A DNA stretch of 64,000 nt from Owenia fusiformis (Eukaryota; Annelida; Polychaeta; Sabellida; Oweniidae), in the NCBI GenBank assembly GCA_903813345.2, contig CAIIXF020000010.1, forward strand, positions 36,633,425-36,697,424, written 5' to 3'. A model generated the notes under the pieces. The model was not told the origin of the DNA. It made no database searches and saw nothing but the letters and a program-made list of their open reading frames with translations. Positions 43,846-55,631 of this stretch are shown piece by piece. The position numbers and the translations under genes are program-made. Position 1 is the stretch's first letter; the number at the start of each line of letters is the position of its first letter.

Positions 43846-46550
43846 CTGTTTGAACATACAATATGTTTATTCACAAAGAGCACCATGGGTATTTAACTTA
43901 TACAAAGGTGTGTTCACAAATAACCATCCTTGAAATTGTTAAGTGAAAACCGGTTGGACGATTTTTGTACAATTAAAAATGACAGGTTTTTGATTTAAAA
44001 TACGTGCCCATAAATTCACACGGTTTTGTATTGAAATAAACGTATATCTGATAACTATAAACCAATGCTTTAACAATTCACAAATTGCTACGTTGTATCG
44101 ATTGTGGTGACCAAAGACCTAGAAACATGGCAATTAGGCGTATTTGATAACCAGGCATCAGGAAGGAGCCCAAGATGACAACATATGGAAATGGACGGGG
44201 GGGGGGGTAGATTTCCCAGAGATGACCTTTCATATTGGCACGTTTGAAAACAAATTTTATGAACAGGCCTCATTTGCCATTGAACTGAATCTCCCTATGT
44301 TTGCTGTAGTTTCATGAGTATTCTCTACAAGTTTGGATCGAGTAACTTCAATAGTATTACCGTAGGTTTAAAATGCTGATATTGAACTGATGTTAACGCC
44401 ATTTTAACAATTTCAAATTTTACTTTGCGCATGCGGAGCCCTGAAAGAGCATGTGCTCATGATTGTTCACGTGATCGCATCCTGCAATTTGATTTGAGAT
44501 GATGCGGGAGATATCGATGACGTAATGGGGAATCCCCGAATACGATAGAATATAAAGAGATTATGGGAGCTACTCACTTCTTCTGGAAATGGAAGTGAAT
44601 TTAACCAATATGTGACAAGGGACAGATGTGAATAAAATAGAGGGAAATGGAAATTAGTGAAGACATTTTTGGAACAAGTCCATTTCGATGCAATAAAATC
44701 TGATGGAGGAGGGCACACTAACTATTTAGGACATCATGAAAATATAGCCAAATTTCAACCAAGATCATTGAGAGCTGTTGAGTTAATGTTACTTTGGATT
44801 ATATATGATATATCATACTAGGTAACTTATTTGACACCATGTACATATCGTATATACGTATATGTTATTCCATTTTTTTCTAAATTACAACTGTGCTGTA
44901 TGACTTAACATAGCGAACCCATAAAAATATCAATGCAAGTTACAAAGTTGATTTGACACATGTGACATCTTTCGTGTGTCTTCAGGTCAAAAACGATTAT
45001 GGAATACAAGCAACTCCGACTTTTGATATTTTCGTTTTTAATTTGCTAATGGACGACTTTTGCTAGATTTTGTCTAACTCCCAATGGACATATCATTGTA
45101 GCTAGCAAACCATTAGTCACAGCTTTCATAGTAAGTTGGCTACTCCATTTTGAATTCCTGAGAATTTGATTAGTTGCATTAAGCATATAACCTACTTAAC
45201 CTACGTGCGGTACACTACGATCAACAACAATTTCAAATTTTAAGAAATAATTTGACAAAAAAGATGAATGAGAGAGAAAAAATAATTCATAGTACTAATA
45301 CTTGGCTTATAATATAACGGGGAATTAAAAACGCTAATATTGAATGAATATCGGACTACTTTTGTCAGATTTAGATTTTTATAATTTTATTTGCCCCTCG
45401 CGGTTTCTCTTTGCTCGTCTAAAATCGTTAATATGATCACCACAAATGGTCAAAACGATGTTAGCATCTTTTATTTACCTCTTAAAACAATCAATGCCTG
45501 TTTCTTATCGTTGAGCTTCTTTTCCAAATTTGTATAGTTCTCGCACATGATGGCATCTTCTACTGGAGCCGGTGGTCTTTCATGAACAATCTTCTTTTTA
45601 CCTGGAGCCACATAATATTCTAACTTATTTTAAATACATATTATATATGCAAGAACTATCGGGATCCATGAATCTGTCATGTTTACAAAATTGTTTTTTT
45701 AGTTCTTTGGTATTATCGTATTCTGTATTTATTTGGGGTTTTCACAATGTCAAATTTTCACCAAAAAATGTGTTTAATTTGTAATTCATTTAGGAATTCT
45801 AAAAGCTAAAAAATGTATATTTACTATTGGAATTGTTCTAATTATCACTTTCAGTGTAATTTCACTAATCACATTAATTCGAGAAAGAAGTTGTATTTAT
45901 AGCAAACGTATCTTACTTTTTTCTTCAAGCACGGGTAAAAGGGTCTCGTCGGCTCTCAGCATCACTATGGTAAAGAGTAAATCAGTCACGTGCAAGCCAA
46001 AGGCGAGTATGGAAAAAACAAACATAGCAACCAGCATGGCAACGCGCCCATTCACTCTAAGCACATCACATGGTATCTTTTGATTTTGGATTGAACAAAT
46101 GTATCTTTCAGAGACGTGGAACCCATATATGACACCCTGGGAGATGATGAAACTGAGCTCGATAACTGTTCTTATGGCTGTTTGTATAAAGTAACCCGGA
46201 GCAATATTTTTCGATTTTTTCTTATTGTGCTTTAGAATCCAGACGGATGGAAAGTAGAAGCAGATCATAACGCCTATTGCAAGACCTAACTGTAGAAACC
46301 AATGGTAATGTGGCGGCCATGATGTAGCGAATCTAGCGTAACATCGTTCCTTGAGGGTCTCCGACGCCCCGGAAGTACCATTAGGTGTGCATATAAGGTG
46401 GTCCTTATTGAAGAATTCTGATTGAGCAACTAAGGTGATGGCAACTCTAGGGATGTAGAGAACGGTCACCAGAAATCCAAAGATCGTGAAAAAGTTTGAT
46501 TGTTCATTGATATTCTGAAGGCCACTTTTAATTCCTTTCACGACCTCCAT
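41396..46550 (-). CDS. Paralogue 2: connexin-like 4TM + NB-ARC STAND NTPase + TPR-like protein (3 coding exons)
   Basis: Gene model: exon 1 46550-45917, exon 2 45601-45479, exon 3 43845-41396, GT-AG sites, phase 1 at both junctions, total 1068 residues. Order: four-TM connexin-like domain (1-192), linker (about 200-252), Walker A G-P-T-G-S-G-K-T (253-260), Walker B L-F-I-F-D (Asp347), L-P-L-G (435-438), winged helix with S-P-D-P-I-P-F-D-V-L-D-W (about 490-502), R-M-H (554-556), a lysine-rich low-complexity stretch and a TPR-like C-terminus. It is compact (introns 1633 and 315 bp), which makes the fusion architecture much more certain than in the expanded first copy. Likely role: a ligand-triggered oligomeric membrane channel, possibly in innate immunity (inference). 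Confidence 0.85.
43846..45478 (-). other. Intron 2 of paralogue 2 (1633 bp)
   Basis: Donor AGAG|GTAAATAA at 45478 and acceptor at 43846. It includes a poly-G run near 44199-44208. No gene within. Confidence 0.75.
45479..45601 (-). CDS. Exon 2 of paralogue 2: linker
   Basis: 123 nt, phase 1 on both sides; acceptor GGCTCCAG, donor AGAG|GTAAAT. It encodes 40 residues with H-E-R-P-P-A-P-V-E-D-A-I-M-C-E-N-Y-T-N-L-E-K-K-L and then A-L-I-V-L-R before the P-loop glycine. Two residues longer than in paralogue 1. Confidence 0.85.
45602..45916 (-). other. Intron 1 of paralogue 2 (315 bp)
   Basis: Donor AAAA|GTAAGATAC at 45916 and acceptor at 45602; phase 1. Stops follow the donor in the exon 1 frame (R-L-L then stop), which supports splicing rather than a short protein ending there. 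Confidence 0.75.
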
Positions 46551-46577
46551 GGCTGATGTATTGTACTAGATTCGATT
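45917..46577 (-). CDS. Exon 1 of paralogue 2: connexin-like four-TM domain
   Basis: Acceptor TTATATCTCCAG at 46578, 27 nt of 5' UTR containing an in-frame stop, then ATG at 46550 (context CAGCCATGG). 211 codons plus 1 nt. TM segments are at about 21-41, 85-105, 124-144 and 168-190. Loop cysteines are 54 and 70, and 152 and 161. It shares long blocks with paralogue 1, such as N-E-Q-S-N-F-F-T-I-F-G-F-L and F-A-T-S-W-P-P-H-Y-H-W-F. The second loop follows I-Y-G-F, the counterpart of L-Y-G-F. The cytoplasmic loop between TM2 and TM3 is Lys-rich. The C-terminal L-L-P-V-L-E-E leads into the linker exon. Confidence 0.85.
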
Positions 46578-48434
46578 CTGGAGATATAAAGAAAGGTATA
46601 TGTGTAATTCCCTGTTTTTATTTACATACAACTTCATAAATCCCCTGTACAAAAAGATAGATTAATGTCGGTATGTCACCTGCCAAAAGGCTGCAATAAA
46701 CGCAAATCGTATACGGGTTGAGGGACAATATTTAAATCAATATCTGCAACTATTGATTGAATTTTACCGAATTTGAGAGAATATATTTCTAATTGATATT
46801 ATTCAAAATGCATATACAGGGTGGGCCAAAAAACGCCACTTTATTTTCAAAATGCTATAACTTTTTTAACTTATGATACAAAATCATAATTTGCATACCA
46901 AATGAAAATGAGGTTGTTATCTAGCCATGGATTATGAATTATACACTTTTACTTGAATAAAATATGTCACCAGCGTCTCACTTAAACATGTGGTGTGCCA
47001 TGAGAAATAAGCATAATATTTATGTGAATAACAAAGACTTATTAAAATGATATACACATTTTTAAAAATGTCGACTTTTTGTTTTTGACTTTAAATATAA
47101 ATATTCATACTAATTGTCATGTGATTGTTAAAGGCCCACTCAAAATTTCATTCATATTTCATTGTTTACTATTTATTATAAAACGAAACCTGGTGGCTTT
47201 ATAGAGTCAACAGTACTCTGGTATGATAAGTATGCATACGGTAGACCCAAATCGTATATAAAACACTCCCAGCTCTCTAAAATCTGTAACCAAATACAAT
47301 TTTTTACCCACAGTGTTAAAAACTATCATAATCAAGAAGGTATTACATTGAAATTACGTGTTTAATCTTAGTTATATCAAGGTAAATCAATAAAATATTA
47401 AAAGAAAGAGAGATTAATTGTCATTTCAAAAGCATCGTTATCTTTTTATTTATTACACAATGTCGCATTACTAAGATTACACAACCTTCGTATGAATGAC
47501 CTTGGAGTTTAAGAAATGTGTACACAAAATCGTCCTGGTGATAAAAACTTTGTGCAATGTTGAGGAATGTAAAATGTATGAAATGCATTTCATCAAAAGC
47601 TAATTATAATCAGTTAATGATCAAACAATCATCCAACTTTATATGAAATTCATATTATAATATGAGATAATGTTAAGATAATTCTGACATTAACATAGGC
47701 TATATTTTCATACACTGGAGTAGTAAAGTGGTTGTTTATAGAAAATATAATATTAATATAATATGTTAATTTCAAGCTAAGTCAAAATAATGCCCTATAA
47801 ATTATACAAAACTGCTCCAATGTATGGCGTTAAATCGAATAAATCTCATTTATCGTTCTAGATATACAAATATAACACTCATATGTATGGTATTTTGCTT
47901 AATTTTTTGAAATAATTTGGTTGATTTTATTTTTTGTTACAAAATGATATCATTAAAGAACTAATTACAGTGACATGTTTTTTTACAATGCAGACACATG
48001 AAAGTATCTATAAATCTACTGAATGGTCTCATAGTAAATTTTGCGAGACAAAAATGGTGGATATTTTGAAAGCAGCGAGCTTTTAAATCAAAGGGGGGGG
48101 GGTGGTCTGTATTGGTGTTGAAAAAAATTTATAACGAGAATCCTATCAACAAAGGTTTGAAATTATAAGGTACTGATGTTGAACACAAATAACGTAGATA
48201 TGATTGGATATATGAATAAATTGATCAATTGAATTGAAATTTTATTTTTTGTTTCAAAATGATTTAATTAAATAACTGTTTACAGTGACATTGGTTTTTA
48301 CAATGCATGAATGGCGACCATCTTGAAAATAGGCAAGTTTTTGAATCAGGAGTTTTAGGGAGAGGATAGTGTTGTAGAAAAAATAACTTCAAACGGGAAT
48401 CTTATCAACAGGGGTTTTAAAACGAGCCACTATA
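46578..48434. other. Upstream of paralogue 2; no exon identified, mariner-type end at 46817
   Basis: The untranslated first exon of paralogue 2 should lie on this side, but it is not identifiable. A TA-flanked CAGGGTGGGCCAAAAAA end at 46817 has no visible partner. 47880-48420 has a diverged direct repeat ('caaaatgat(a/t)t(c/a)att', 'gtgacat', 'tttttacaatgca', 'gaat') at about 47930-48160 and 48240-48430. Confidence 0.4.
46817..46840 (+). mobile_element. Solitary mariner-type end
   Basis: CAGGGTGGGCCAAAAAACG preceded by TA. It lies 240 bp upstream of paralogue 2 exon 1. No opposite end found. Confidence 0.45.
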
Positions 48435-48442
48435 GTACGGAC

Positions 48443-49279
48443 TAGAGGTGTCAAGTATTAACCGGTTAACCGGTTAACCGCCGATAATGCCTTGACCGGT
48501 CTGTGTTTTTATGGGTGGTTAGTTGACCGTGTATAATTCTGTTATTTCCCGCGCTTATATTGCATGCTAATGCGTTTGGTTTTATGGTGTCAGTTTCACG
48601 TAAGCTACTCATAATTGTCATAAGTCCGGTAACTCCTTACAAACATCCAATCAGCAACTTTAATCCCTGCCACATTGCTTCCCCGCGGCTTACTTTGCAT
48701 GTTAATCTGTTTGTTTTTCAAGCGTCAGTTTCATGTGAGCTACTCATAAATGTGATAGGTCCGATAATTCCTTACAAACATCCAATCAGCAACTTTAATC
48801 CCTGCCACATTGCTTTCCCGCGCTTACTTTGCATGTTAATTTGTTTGTTTTTGTTATTATTGTTGTCTCTCAACGTCGCCAAAATGTCAAAGGTCAAAGC
48901 CCCGCTTTGGTAGTGAGAAAATTAAAATAAGCACTAATCAGCTGCAATTCTCCGAACCACCGTGCAGTGATACCGAGACACTGCATTGGAGTTCGGCAAT
49001 TCTCGTTGTTATGATGCGTTCGTGGAGATTCCAAGGGTAAACTAGTGTGGTAAGAGGTACCGGTAGTCAGGTAGTGTATGAATAGAATAGAGTAAAGCTT
49101 GACGAACGTAAAAAAATAAACGCCGATATATCATTTTTCCAATTTTTTCAACTTTCAAGATGGAAGATGAAGATTTCTTTTGAAATTATCAGTTCAAATT
49201 TCCTGCCGGTTAACTGACTTTAACCGGTAAAAACACCCGGTTAACCGGTTAATGCTCAAGCGGTTAATTGACACCACTA
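48443..49279. mobile_element. hAT-type MITE with exact 8-bp duplication, 837 bp
   Basis: The left end TAGAGGTGTCAAG and right end GACACCACTA are inverted. The target-site duplication GTACGGAC is exact on both sides (48435-48442, 49280-49287). An 8-bp duplication and TAGNGGTG-like ends are characteristic of hAT elements. The arms include the self-complementary 'ttaaccggttaaccgg'. It contains an internal tandem duplication (48550-48850). No transposase. Confidence 0.9.
48550..48850 (+). repeat. Tandem repeat of about 133 bp, 2.3 copies, inside the hAT MITE
   Basis: Each unit contains 'ttacaaacatccaatcagca' then 'actttaatccctgccacatt' (about 48637 and 48772) and begins 'cttactttgcatgttaat'. The 117-codon frame spanning it is a repeat artefact. 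Confidence 0.85.
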
Positions 49280-49287
49280 GTACGGAC

Positions 49288-50666
49288 GTACCGAAAAACT
49301 GACGGACAGACTAAAGGACTTTTGAGCGATAACAACAGCTCACTGAGTGAGCTAAAAACGCCCGAGCAATGTGCTTTACGGAAGACTTGCTTAAATACCA
49401 CTGAAAATACAATTTTGGTAGGGCCATATCATGTTTCTTTTTCGAGATGAGTAGAGCTTATTGAAGTGGCACTTCAAAACTATAAAGATATTGTTTAAAA
49501 ATATTACTTCAATTTACTACGATAAAATAATTAAATTCAAGTGTCCCTTGTTCTAAACAACCCCGAGTTAGCATATCGAAATATATTTTGCTTTAGATTT
49601 GTGAAGATTCTATACTTGTATATATTATACTTGATTCACTTTTATTGAAATCTACACATGTTTTGACAAAACATATATGATATGTTATGGGAGGTTTTGG
49701 ACATACTCACATTCAAAACCGAGCATCACATAACTAATTTATCCTATGACAAGTGAGGACTTTTACAGGTTCGTTTTCTTTAAAGTGTTCTCTTTTCGAG
49801 AAATCCATCAAAATTTTGGTCAAGAAAATTCTACCGCCTGCTGCATCATTTTTGATACTTTCGCCATATAGCAAGATGTTCTAACAAATTGACCGTTTCT
49901 ACACTGAACAAAAACGTTTATATTGGAGCGGGAAATATATAGTGTATTATGTCCCACCTCCCCCATTTATAAATTCTATATCCCGCTGCTATGTTCCTGA
50001 AACCTCATTTGTAATATGACGAATAAATGTATATAAATATTTTGTTTTTTTATTTGCTTTAAGACGATTGATATTTAAACCAGAGACTGTCATATATCAA
50101 GTATACTTGCCGTTCTGATCAAAGATTCTTTATTAAAATTTTTGATTTTGAAATATCTGCTCCTTTAGTTAAACAAGTTAATACAATTTATCTATTTTAT
50201 AATATAACACATCACATTCATGTGCTACTCTGGATCAATCTGCGATGTTTGGTCGAATGTTTCTTTATGTAACATTAAAAGTGTATCTAAATTATGAGCA
50301 TAACATAGCGCTTTTAACTGGGTAATTGAAGAGAGAGACACCGCGCCCTAACGTTGGTCAGTACTTGCGCCCGTCTCGCAAAGCGCAACCCCGCCTCATC
50401 CTACTCGCAAACAGATTCCTGGATTCACTATTGGACATCGAATGGCATGCCATAAAAACTACATATAATGATGTTGAATGTAGTCGACGTACAAGTAATT
50501 CTATTAAACCATACTTTTGATTCAGTTTTTTAAACTTTAAATGGAATGTTTCATTTCAGTAAAGTGCATATATTTGGGTCATTTCAATGTTTCAATGCAA
50601 CTCTTATACATTTGGGACTTGAACACCCATGATGGTATAAAGAAGAAATGAATATCGGATGAGATA
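49288..50666. other. No supported gene
   Basis: Contains 'ggaggttttggacatac' near 49690, a remnant of the palindrome family at 28922, and a tract at 49290-49460 that resembles the end of another dispersed repeat. No coding motif. Confidence 0.4.
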
Positions 50667-50871
50667 CAGGGTGTCCCAAAAGTCTGGTGCTGTATATTTA
50701 ATACGGCATAGACACAAAATGAATTTGAAAGAGATTTCAGTTCATGGGAAAATAATAAGAACCAAATGTAATTTTTACAACTCGTTATCGCATATTTCAG
50801 AATTTTCGCTTCCAGGTTTAAGCAGAATTTGCGCACAAAATCCCAGCAGCAGTACTTTTTGGGCACCCTTT
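50667..50871. mobile_element. Mariner-type MITE, about 205 bp
   Basis: The left end CAGGGTGTCCCAAAAGTCTG is flanked by TA (50665-50666). The right end, mirrored, reads AAAGGGTGCCCAAAAAGTAC next to TA (50872-50873). Mirrored 'gctgctg/cagcag' follows. Ends are imperfect, so the copy is old. Confidence 0.75.
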
Positions 50872-50873
50872 TA

Positions 50874-51988
50874 TACCAGAAAATAATGTCCAAAATATGA
50901 AAAGTGAAATTCTACAATCCATCCAAATCAACTCTCTAATAATTATGTTATCCTGTTTAAACACGAATAACATGCTACATTATTTTAATAATTTCGGACG
51001 AAATAATTTTTATTTCAAATTTTAAATATACTTACAAAACTGGCTTTTTATCTGCAGAATTTGAGTAACTGACCACGTCCTGTATGAGTCACGTGATGGG
51101 TTAGTTGATCATGATGAAAATTCTACTCTACGATTTGCAGGTGAGGAAACATCGCAAACAACGCTTGGATTAATTATTGCAGTTTGTAAGGTCATGGGAT
51201 CAGTGATCACGTGATCAAATTTCAAATCAAAATTCATTTAATAAACACAAAACGAAATTTTGTCAGAGGTCATTGCCATATAAGGCAATGCCTTTGGTAT
51301 CATCTTTGTTACATGTTCAAGTTAAAGGATCGGTCGTAATATTTACTTTGTCCTGTCAATGTTTCACACTGTCATTGAATGAAATGCTTAATTTGTGGCG
51401 ATTACAAAATGTATGTGTGACTCACTTATGTATAATTATTCCGTGTTATCGCACTAAAATTAGATCGCATGCTTTGATTGAAAATCATTTCAGCTATTGT
51501 ATTTTCCACCTGAATTGTATTCAAGAGTAATGAGATAACAACTTTGTGCAAAATTTTAAAGAATTGGTTTATCACGTTGACACGTTGATCTCATTAATTT
51601 AAATTTAAAGTTAAAGTTTACCCCTCACTTTCTCTTCATTATCACAAATAAAGAGATTCCAGTTCCAAATTTCAAATTCATAAATACCAGTTCTATTTTT
51701 CAAATCCAGGCACTACGAACATAAAAACAAAGCACTCGAACTTATTATCTAATTGATAAGTCTTGAACTTTTATTCATATTTAAAAGTAAAATAAGTTTA
51801 TAATATTGAATTTACAAGTATGACATTTGTTAAGAAAATGCATAGAACCTGCTTCACAATAATGTAGAAGCTCAGAAGTTCCAATGTGGTAAAACATTGC
51901 TATCATGATGAAAATGCTCAGATTGGTATTTAATCAGATGTCATTATTTTCCAATTGAAGATTATTTTGTATTTGTTGAGCTTTGGGA
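50874..51988. other. No supported gene
   Basis: AT-rich spacer. Longest frame 85 codons without motifs. Confidence 0.4.
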
Positions 51989-52743
51989 GACTCACTAGGT
52001 CTGCTTCGAATATCATTTGTGTATTTTGTTTACTCAATCAAAACGGGGGACGTACTAAATTAAGCGTGACGCGTGAGGCACGGTACAACAAGAGGGTGGT
52101 GAAATTTTGAGCAAACTGCTGTTTTCGTTGGTTCAGAATTAAGATCTGGTCTAGTTTCTAGATATTTTTAAATGTAAATATCTGTAACAACATCGTAGAC
52201 AGTGAACTTGACGGTGAATTTGCGTTATACCGTATCTCAGGCTTTATATATATTTTTTATTTCATCCGAATATGCTTTGCATTTTAACTTATGTTATTTG
52301 TAAATCAGATATGACCATTATGCCATCTATATAATTTTAATTGTCATTCATATTATCAATATATGAGATTTTTAGACTTTTTAGACAACGTGATTAATCA
52401 ATTATGGCATTAAATGGTTGAGAAAACGGATCGAAACCAGCCATAGTTTTCCCCTGATGACCATTGTGAATCATTTATTTTATGGATTATTGCAAGGGCT
52501 TTGCGATTGGATGTTGATCCTTTGATTTTTATCCCACATCATATGAGGCTGTATTGTATTTATGTGTACTAGTATCTGCAACTATCTTTTATTTTATGAG
52601 TATGTTCTTCAACATGTATTGTAGTAACTTCAGTATGGATAAAATGTCCGTTAGTGTTCTGGTCCTTGATTGTGATATTGGCTCTTGCTTGGAGGGGGTG
52701 TTGGACATTATTTCTTTTCACGTAAGATCATGATCTTGTGATG

Positions 52744-53486
52744 CACAGGGTGTTCAGTAAATAAGTGAATAGGTCTTAGAGTTGGTGGGGGCAGGCGAAT
52801 CCTCATGCTTCCAAGTTGCACTCTGTTGTGCTGTTTCGGGGGAATGGAATGAGATACAAGACTCTAGTGATAATATGACTAAAAATCATCTCCACCTGCT
52901 CGATATTTTGCAAGAAATTCACGTGACAACTCAACCCTTTTCTTCCTCTTTTTAATGGTTTGCTCATCACAGTAAAATGGTCTAACACAAATTACAAGAG
53001 AACGGTACAACTTCCCATGATAGAACATGCTCAATACTCGCCGGACCTTGCTCCCGGTGTTTTTATCTTTATGATAAACCGAAAAGTGGTTTGAGAGGTA
53101 ATGCGTTTTCATCAGGTGACGAGCTTTACAAAGCCATCCATTGCTAAACTCTCCCTGATGGGGAATAGTGAGTTCGAGATTTTATCCAGGGAATGGGCAA
53201 AGAGACACTAGAAATGCATTTAGCTTAAAGGACACTACACTAACTGTATACTTAAGGTATGATATACAATGTGTTATCAAACAAATATGAATGAATCTTT
53301 GAAAATGATTCGGGCACTTTCGTTTGCTATGGTAGCCATATTATCAACCAATCAAAAAGCAAAACTAATATCTTAACCCATATCAATGTAGAAATGTCCA
53401 AGGCATATGCTCACCAAATTCCACGATGTTAAGACCAAAACCAAAAACATACTAGACCCATTCACCTTATCTCCTGAACACCCAGT
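52744..53486. mobile_element. Inverted-repeat element in copy A, with unrecognised ORF remnant
   Basis: The left end 'cacagggtgttcagtaaata' then 'agtgaatagg' is mirrored by 'aaggtgaatgg'-type and 'ctcctgaacacccagt' at 53450-53486. Inside, the minus strand has a 77-codon frame (53112-52879) with H-K-D-K-N-T-G-S-K-V-R-R-V and V-R-P-F-Y-C-D-E-Q followed by K-K-R-K-K-R. It is probably a decayed transposase-related piece, but I do not recognise the family. Confidence 0.6.
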
Positions 53487-54333
53487 ATATGGTCTATTTT
53501 TCTCATGACTCACTAGGTCTGCTTCGAATATCATTTGTGTATTTTGTTTACTCAATCAAAACGGGGGACGTACTAAATTAAGCGTGACGCGTGAGGCACG
53601 GTACAACAAGAGGGTGGTGACTCACTAGGTCTGCTTCGAATATCATTTGTGTATTTTGTTTACTCAATCAAAACGGGGGACGTACTAAATTAAGCGTGAC
53701 GCGTGAGGCACGGTACAACAAGAGGGTGGTGAAATTTTGAGCAAAATGCTGTTTTCGTTGGTTCAGAATTAAGATCTGGTCTAGTTTCTAGATATTTTTA
53801 AATGTAAATATCTGTAACAACATCGTAGACAGTGAACTTGACGGTGAATTTGCGTTATACCGTATCTCAGGTAAATTTATATATATATATTTTTTTATTT
53901 CATCCGAATATGCTTTGCACTTCAACTTATGTTATTTGTAAATCAGATATGACCATTATGCCATCTATATAATTTTAATTGTCATTCATGAGGTTTTTAG
54001 ACTTTTTAGACAACATGATTAATCAATTATGGCATTAAAGTTTAAGAAAACGGATCGAAACCAGCCATAGTTTTCCCCTGATGACCATTGTGAATCATTT
54101 ATTTCATGGGTTATTGCGAGGGCTTTGCGAATGGATGTTGATCATTTGATTTTTATCCCACATCATATGAGGCTGTATTGTATTTATGTGTACTAGTATC
54201 TGCAACCACTATCTTTTATTTTATGAGTATTTTCTTCGACATGTATTGTAGTGACTTCAGTATGGATAAAATGTCCGTTGGTGTTCCGGTCCTTGATTGT
54301 GATATTGACACGTAAGATCATGATCTTGTGATG

Positions 54334-55078
54334 CACAGGGTGTTCAGTAAATAAGTGATCATGAATAAGTCTTAGAGTTGGTGGGGGCAGGCGAATCCTC
54401 ATGCTTCGAAGTTGCACTCTGTTGTGCTATTTCGGGGGAATGGAATGAAATACATGACTCATCACTAGTGATAATGTGACTAAAAATCATCTCCACCTGC
54501 ACGATATTTTGCAACAAATTCACGTAACAACTCAACCCTTTTCTTCCTCTTTTCAATGGTTAGTTCATCACAGTAAAATGGTCTAACAGAAATGACAAGA
54601 GAATAGTACAACTTCCCATGATAGAACATGCTCCATACTCGCCGGACCTTGCTTCCAGTGTTTTTATCTTTATGATAAACTGAAAAGTGGTTTGAGAGGT
54701 TTCATCAGGTGATGAGCTTTACAAAGCCATCCTTGCTAAACTCTCCCTGATGGGGAATAGTGAGTTCGAGATTATATCCAGAGAATGGGCAAAGAGACAC
54801 TAGAATTGCATTCAGCTTAAAGGACATTACAATAAATGTATACTTAAGATATGATATACAATGTGTTATCAAACAAATATGAATGAATCTTTGAAAATGT
54901 TCCGGGCACTTTCGTTTGCTATGGTAGCCATATTATCAACCAATCTAAAAGCAAAACTATTATCTTAACGCATATAAATGTAGAAATGTCCAAGGCATAT
55001 GCTCACCAAATTCCACGATGTTAAGACCAAAACCAAAAACATACCAGACCCACTCACCTTATCTACTGAACACCCAGT
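54334..55078. mobile_element. Inverted-repeat element in copy B
   Basis: Duplicate of 52744-53486 with additional damage. The ORF remnant is interrupted (its start is lost by a deletion near 54700). Confidence 0.6.
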
Positions 55079-55631
55079 ATATGGTCTATTTTTCTTATGA
55101 CAGGTTTACGCTTTTCTTGCTAGGTTTCCTTAAAGTTTAGGTCCTTTCCCTCAGGCACTTGTGCTTGGATATTCATCTTAGAGATGCAAGTCCATGTTTG
55201 GAATGTTTCCCGCTTCATTTTTCATTGTCTATATTTTCTGTTCATTATTCTAATTTGTTTCGTTTAAACGTATATGTACGTGTTTTGTACTGAAATACAT
55301 TCAAAAGCCCTTAAAATATTTGTAAGTAACACATTGTATTTTTTTTAAAATTAAATACTCTTTATTTCTTAATAACATAAATAAATTTACATTGTTATTC
55401 ACGGCGTAATTGCCCTGAAAGGGCATTTCTACTGCCGCTTTGAGTGAATTTAAATTAAAACATAATAACATAGTCATAGTTAGTATAAGAAAAAATATAG
55501 AATTTAGATACAATCTGTTTTTCTACCTGTCTGTACCCCCGTTGGTGCCCTGAAATCAGATTACTGTTACCGATTTAATTTAATTGTGTTTAATGAAATC
55601 TAAAACTGCCTTAAAGATTTTGGAATTGTTT

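Larger units (their letters stand above)
51989..55101. repeat. Tandem segmental duplication, unit about 1.5 kb
   Basis: Copy A (51989-53506) and copy B (53619-55101) align along their length with about 5% or more differences and small indels (for example about 50 bp near 52685 missing in B). Between them lies an extra copy of the first 112 bp (53507-53618), identical as far as I can see, beginning 'gactcactaggtctgcttcg' and ending 'aacaagagggtggt'. Each copy carries an inner inverted-repeat element (52744-53486, 54334-55078). Confidence 0.85.

Noticed and set aside
43846-43861. ATG at 43861 as the start of a stand-alone 821-residue NTPase
   Set aside because: This methionine lies in intron sequence just before a good acceptor. 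The linker exon joins in phase at the Walker A glycine, and paralogue 1 has no equivalent methionine.
17996-46577. Prokaryotic operon or CRISPR-like organisation
   Set aside because: Introns, LINEs and MITEs show a eukaryotic locus. The tandem arrays are contiguous repeats without unique spacers.
48560-48913. 117-codon plus-strand frame
   Set aside because: It spans the tandem repeat within the hAT MITE and has no motif.
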